Source of the DNA: JAZDJJ01 sp043804035
Lineage (GTDB): Bacteria > Bacteroidota > Bacteroidia > Palsa-948
DNA: 6,079 nucleotides
Assembly (NCBI GenBank): GCA_043804035.1
Contig: JAZDJJ010000054.1
Span: 1 to 6,079 of the forward strand
Direction of reading: 5' to 3'
Below, in pieces: positions 5,581 through 6,079 of the stretch (within the stretch, counting starts at the first letter, position 1; each line of letters starts with the position of its first letter). The position numbers and the translations under genes are program-made. The notes beneath the pieces were generated by a model that worked only from the letters and a program-made list of their open reading frames with translations, had not been told where the DNA came from and did no database searches.

Positions 5581-6079
5581 GGTAGTGTAAACGTACATAA
5601 AATTTTTGGCATTAGTAACTAAGTATACACAATTGATTATTCCGCTTTAGCATTAATAGTTTTATAGAGTATTCAAGCATTTCCTTGCTTTTGCTATAGT
5701 ATAGCATTTTGTCTTTCTTCTTAATCTTGCCAAGTAATGACGCAATAAACTATTATAACCCTCTACTGTAAATGTTTCCTTCTTTGTTTGAATATGTTTG
5801 CTTTTGGTACAAACTTTTCATATGGTTCCCAGTAGTCCGTCATTATTTTTTTGATTTTTTGTGCTTTATCTTCTTCCATAACTTTTCACCTGTTTTTGTT
5901 GTCCTGTCACCCAAAACGAATTGGACGAATTTTTTCCAATTTCTATCAACAGCAATCCATATCCAACAATAGTTTTTTTTCGTTGTATATAACTGTGCAT
6001 CTCATCTAATTCTACTATTTTTATTGCTCTATTACTCTTTATTTCATCGGCTTGTTGTCCATATTTTCTTATCCATTTT
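5581..6079 (-). mobile_element. Partial IS1-family insertion sequence
   Basis: The left boundary is placed at 5581, where GGTAGTGTAAACG begins; this agrees with the GG...TG terminal pattern of IS1-family ends and lies 31 bp beyond the transposase stop. The other end, and so the inverted repeat partner and target duplication, lie outside the window. It sits 117 bp upstream of the promoter of the glucosaminidase gene and reads in the same direction. The exact boundary is inferred from one end only. Confidence 0.65.
5612..6078 (-). pseudogene. IS1-family transposase, 3' part, frame-disrupted
   Basis: Translation of the minus strand gives an IS1-type DDE transposase in four pieces. Piece 1 begins KWIRKYG and has IVELDEMHSY (first Asp), WIWIAVDR and VLGDR. 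Piece 2 has MTDYWEPYEKFVPKA (second Asp). Piece 3 has TVEGYNSLLRHYLARLRRKT (Glu). Piece 4 has SKSKEMLEYSIKLLM and ends at a TAA at 5612-5614. Each junction needs a -1 shift to continue: near 5846-5852, at about 5787-5790 and at about 5698-5702. This is consistent with three single-base losses. The first junction is an in-phase A7 run directly before a stop, which could allow -1 slippage, but the other two have no such run. The N-terminal zinc-finger/HTH part lies beyond the window. Base-calling error cannot be excluded, though three independent errors are unlikely. Confidence 0.75.

Noticed and set aside
5065..5972. Plus-strand frames at 5065-5370 and 5772-5972
   Set aside because: Antisense shadows of the glucosaminidase domain and of the IS1-type transposase remnant.

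Overview
The window looks like an AT-rich chromosomal segment of a member of the Bacteroidota. The evidence is the protein families (DUF3108, DUF4159 and DUF6340 proteins and a two-LysM glucosaminidase, in forms I know from that phylum), the lack of Shine-Dalgarno sites before the starts, and sequences matching the Bacteroidetes promoter consensus TTTG-N19-21-TAnnTTTG. This assignment rests on recognition, not on a search.

Layout: 1-142 is a small palindromic repeat with terminal inverted repeats. 238-1095 (+) is a membrane-anchored or secreted DUF3108 protein. It converges, with a 5-bp gap, on a minus-strand series. In transcription order that series is a secreted LysM glucosaminidase (5412-4468), a possible truncated small ORF (4454-4323), a trmH-like 2'-O-ribose RNA methyltransferase (3965-3225), a DUF4159 protein (2894-2172) and a DUF6340 lipoprotein (2129-1101). 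The last two may be one transcript; the others are separated by blocks of repeats. At the right edge, 5581-6079 is the end of an IS1-family insertion sequence whose transposase is broken by three frame disruptions.

The notable content lies between the genes. Four repeat blocks (1-142, 2884-3056, 3106-3221, about 4030-4410) make up roughly 0.8 kb. They are built from a few recurring modules: a palindromic core starting CGTCATTGCG and ending GAAGCAATCT; a second core with CGCAAAG/CTTTGCG arms; and two kinds of terminal inverted repeat (GGGCGGTTCCAAAAAT-like and TAGGACTTACGCAC-like). The same core occurs inside different ends, and the same ends enclose different cores. In block 4030-4410 one element sits inside another, and small GC-rich hairpins interrupt the cores. 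The blocks touch genes: one ends at the trmH stop codon, one runs into the DUF4159 start, and one may have cut off a small ORF.

The five genes are mostly cell-envelope proteins plus one RNA-modification enzyme, with no evident shared pathway. I see no defence, biosynthetic or other new multi-gene system. The mosaic repeat architecture is the strongest lead.
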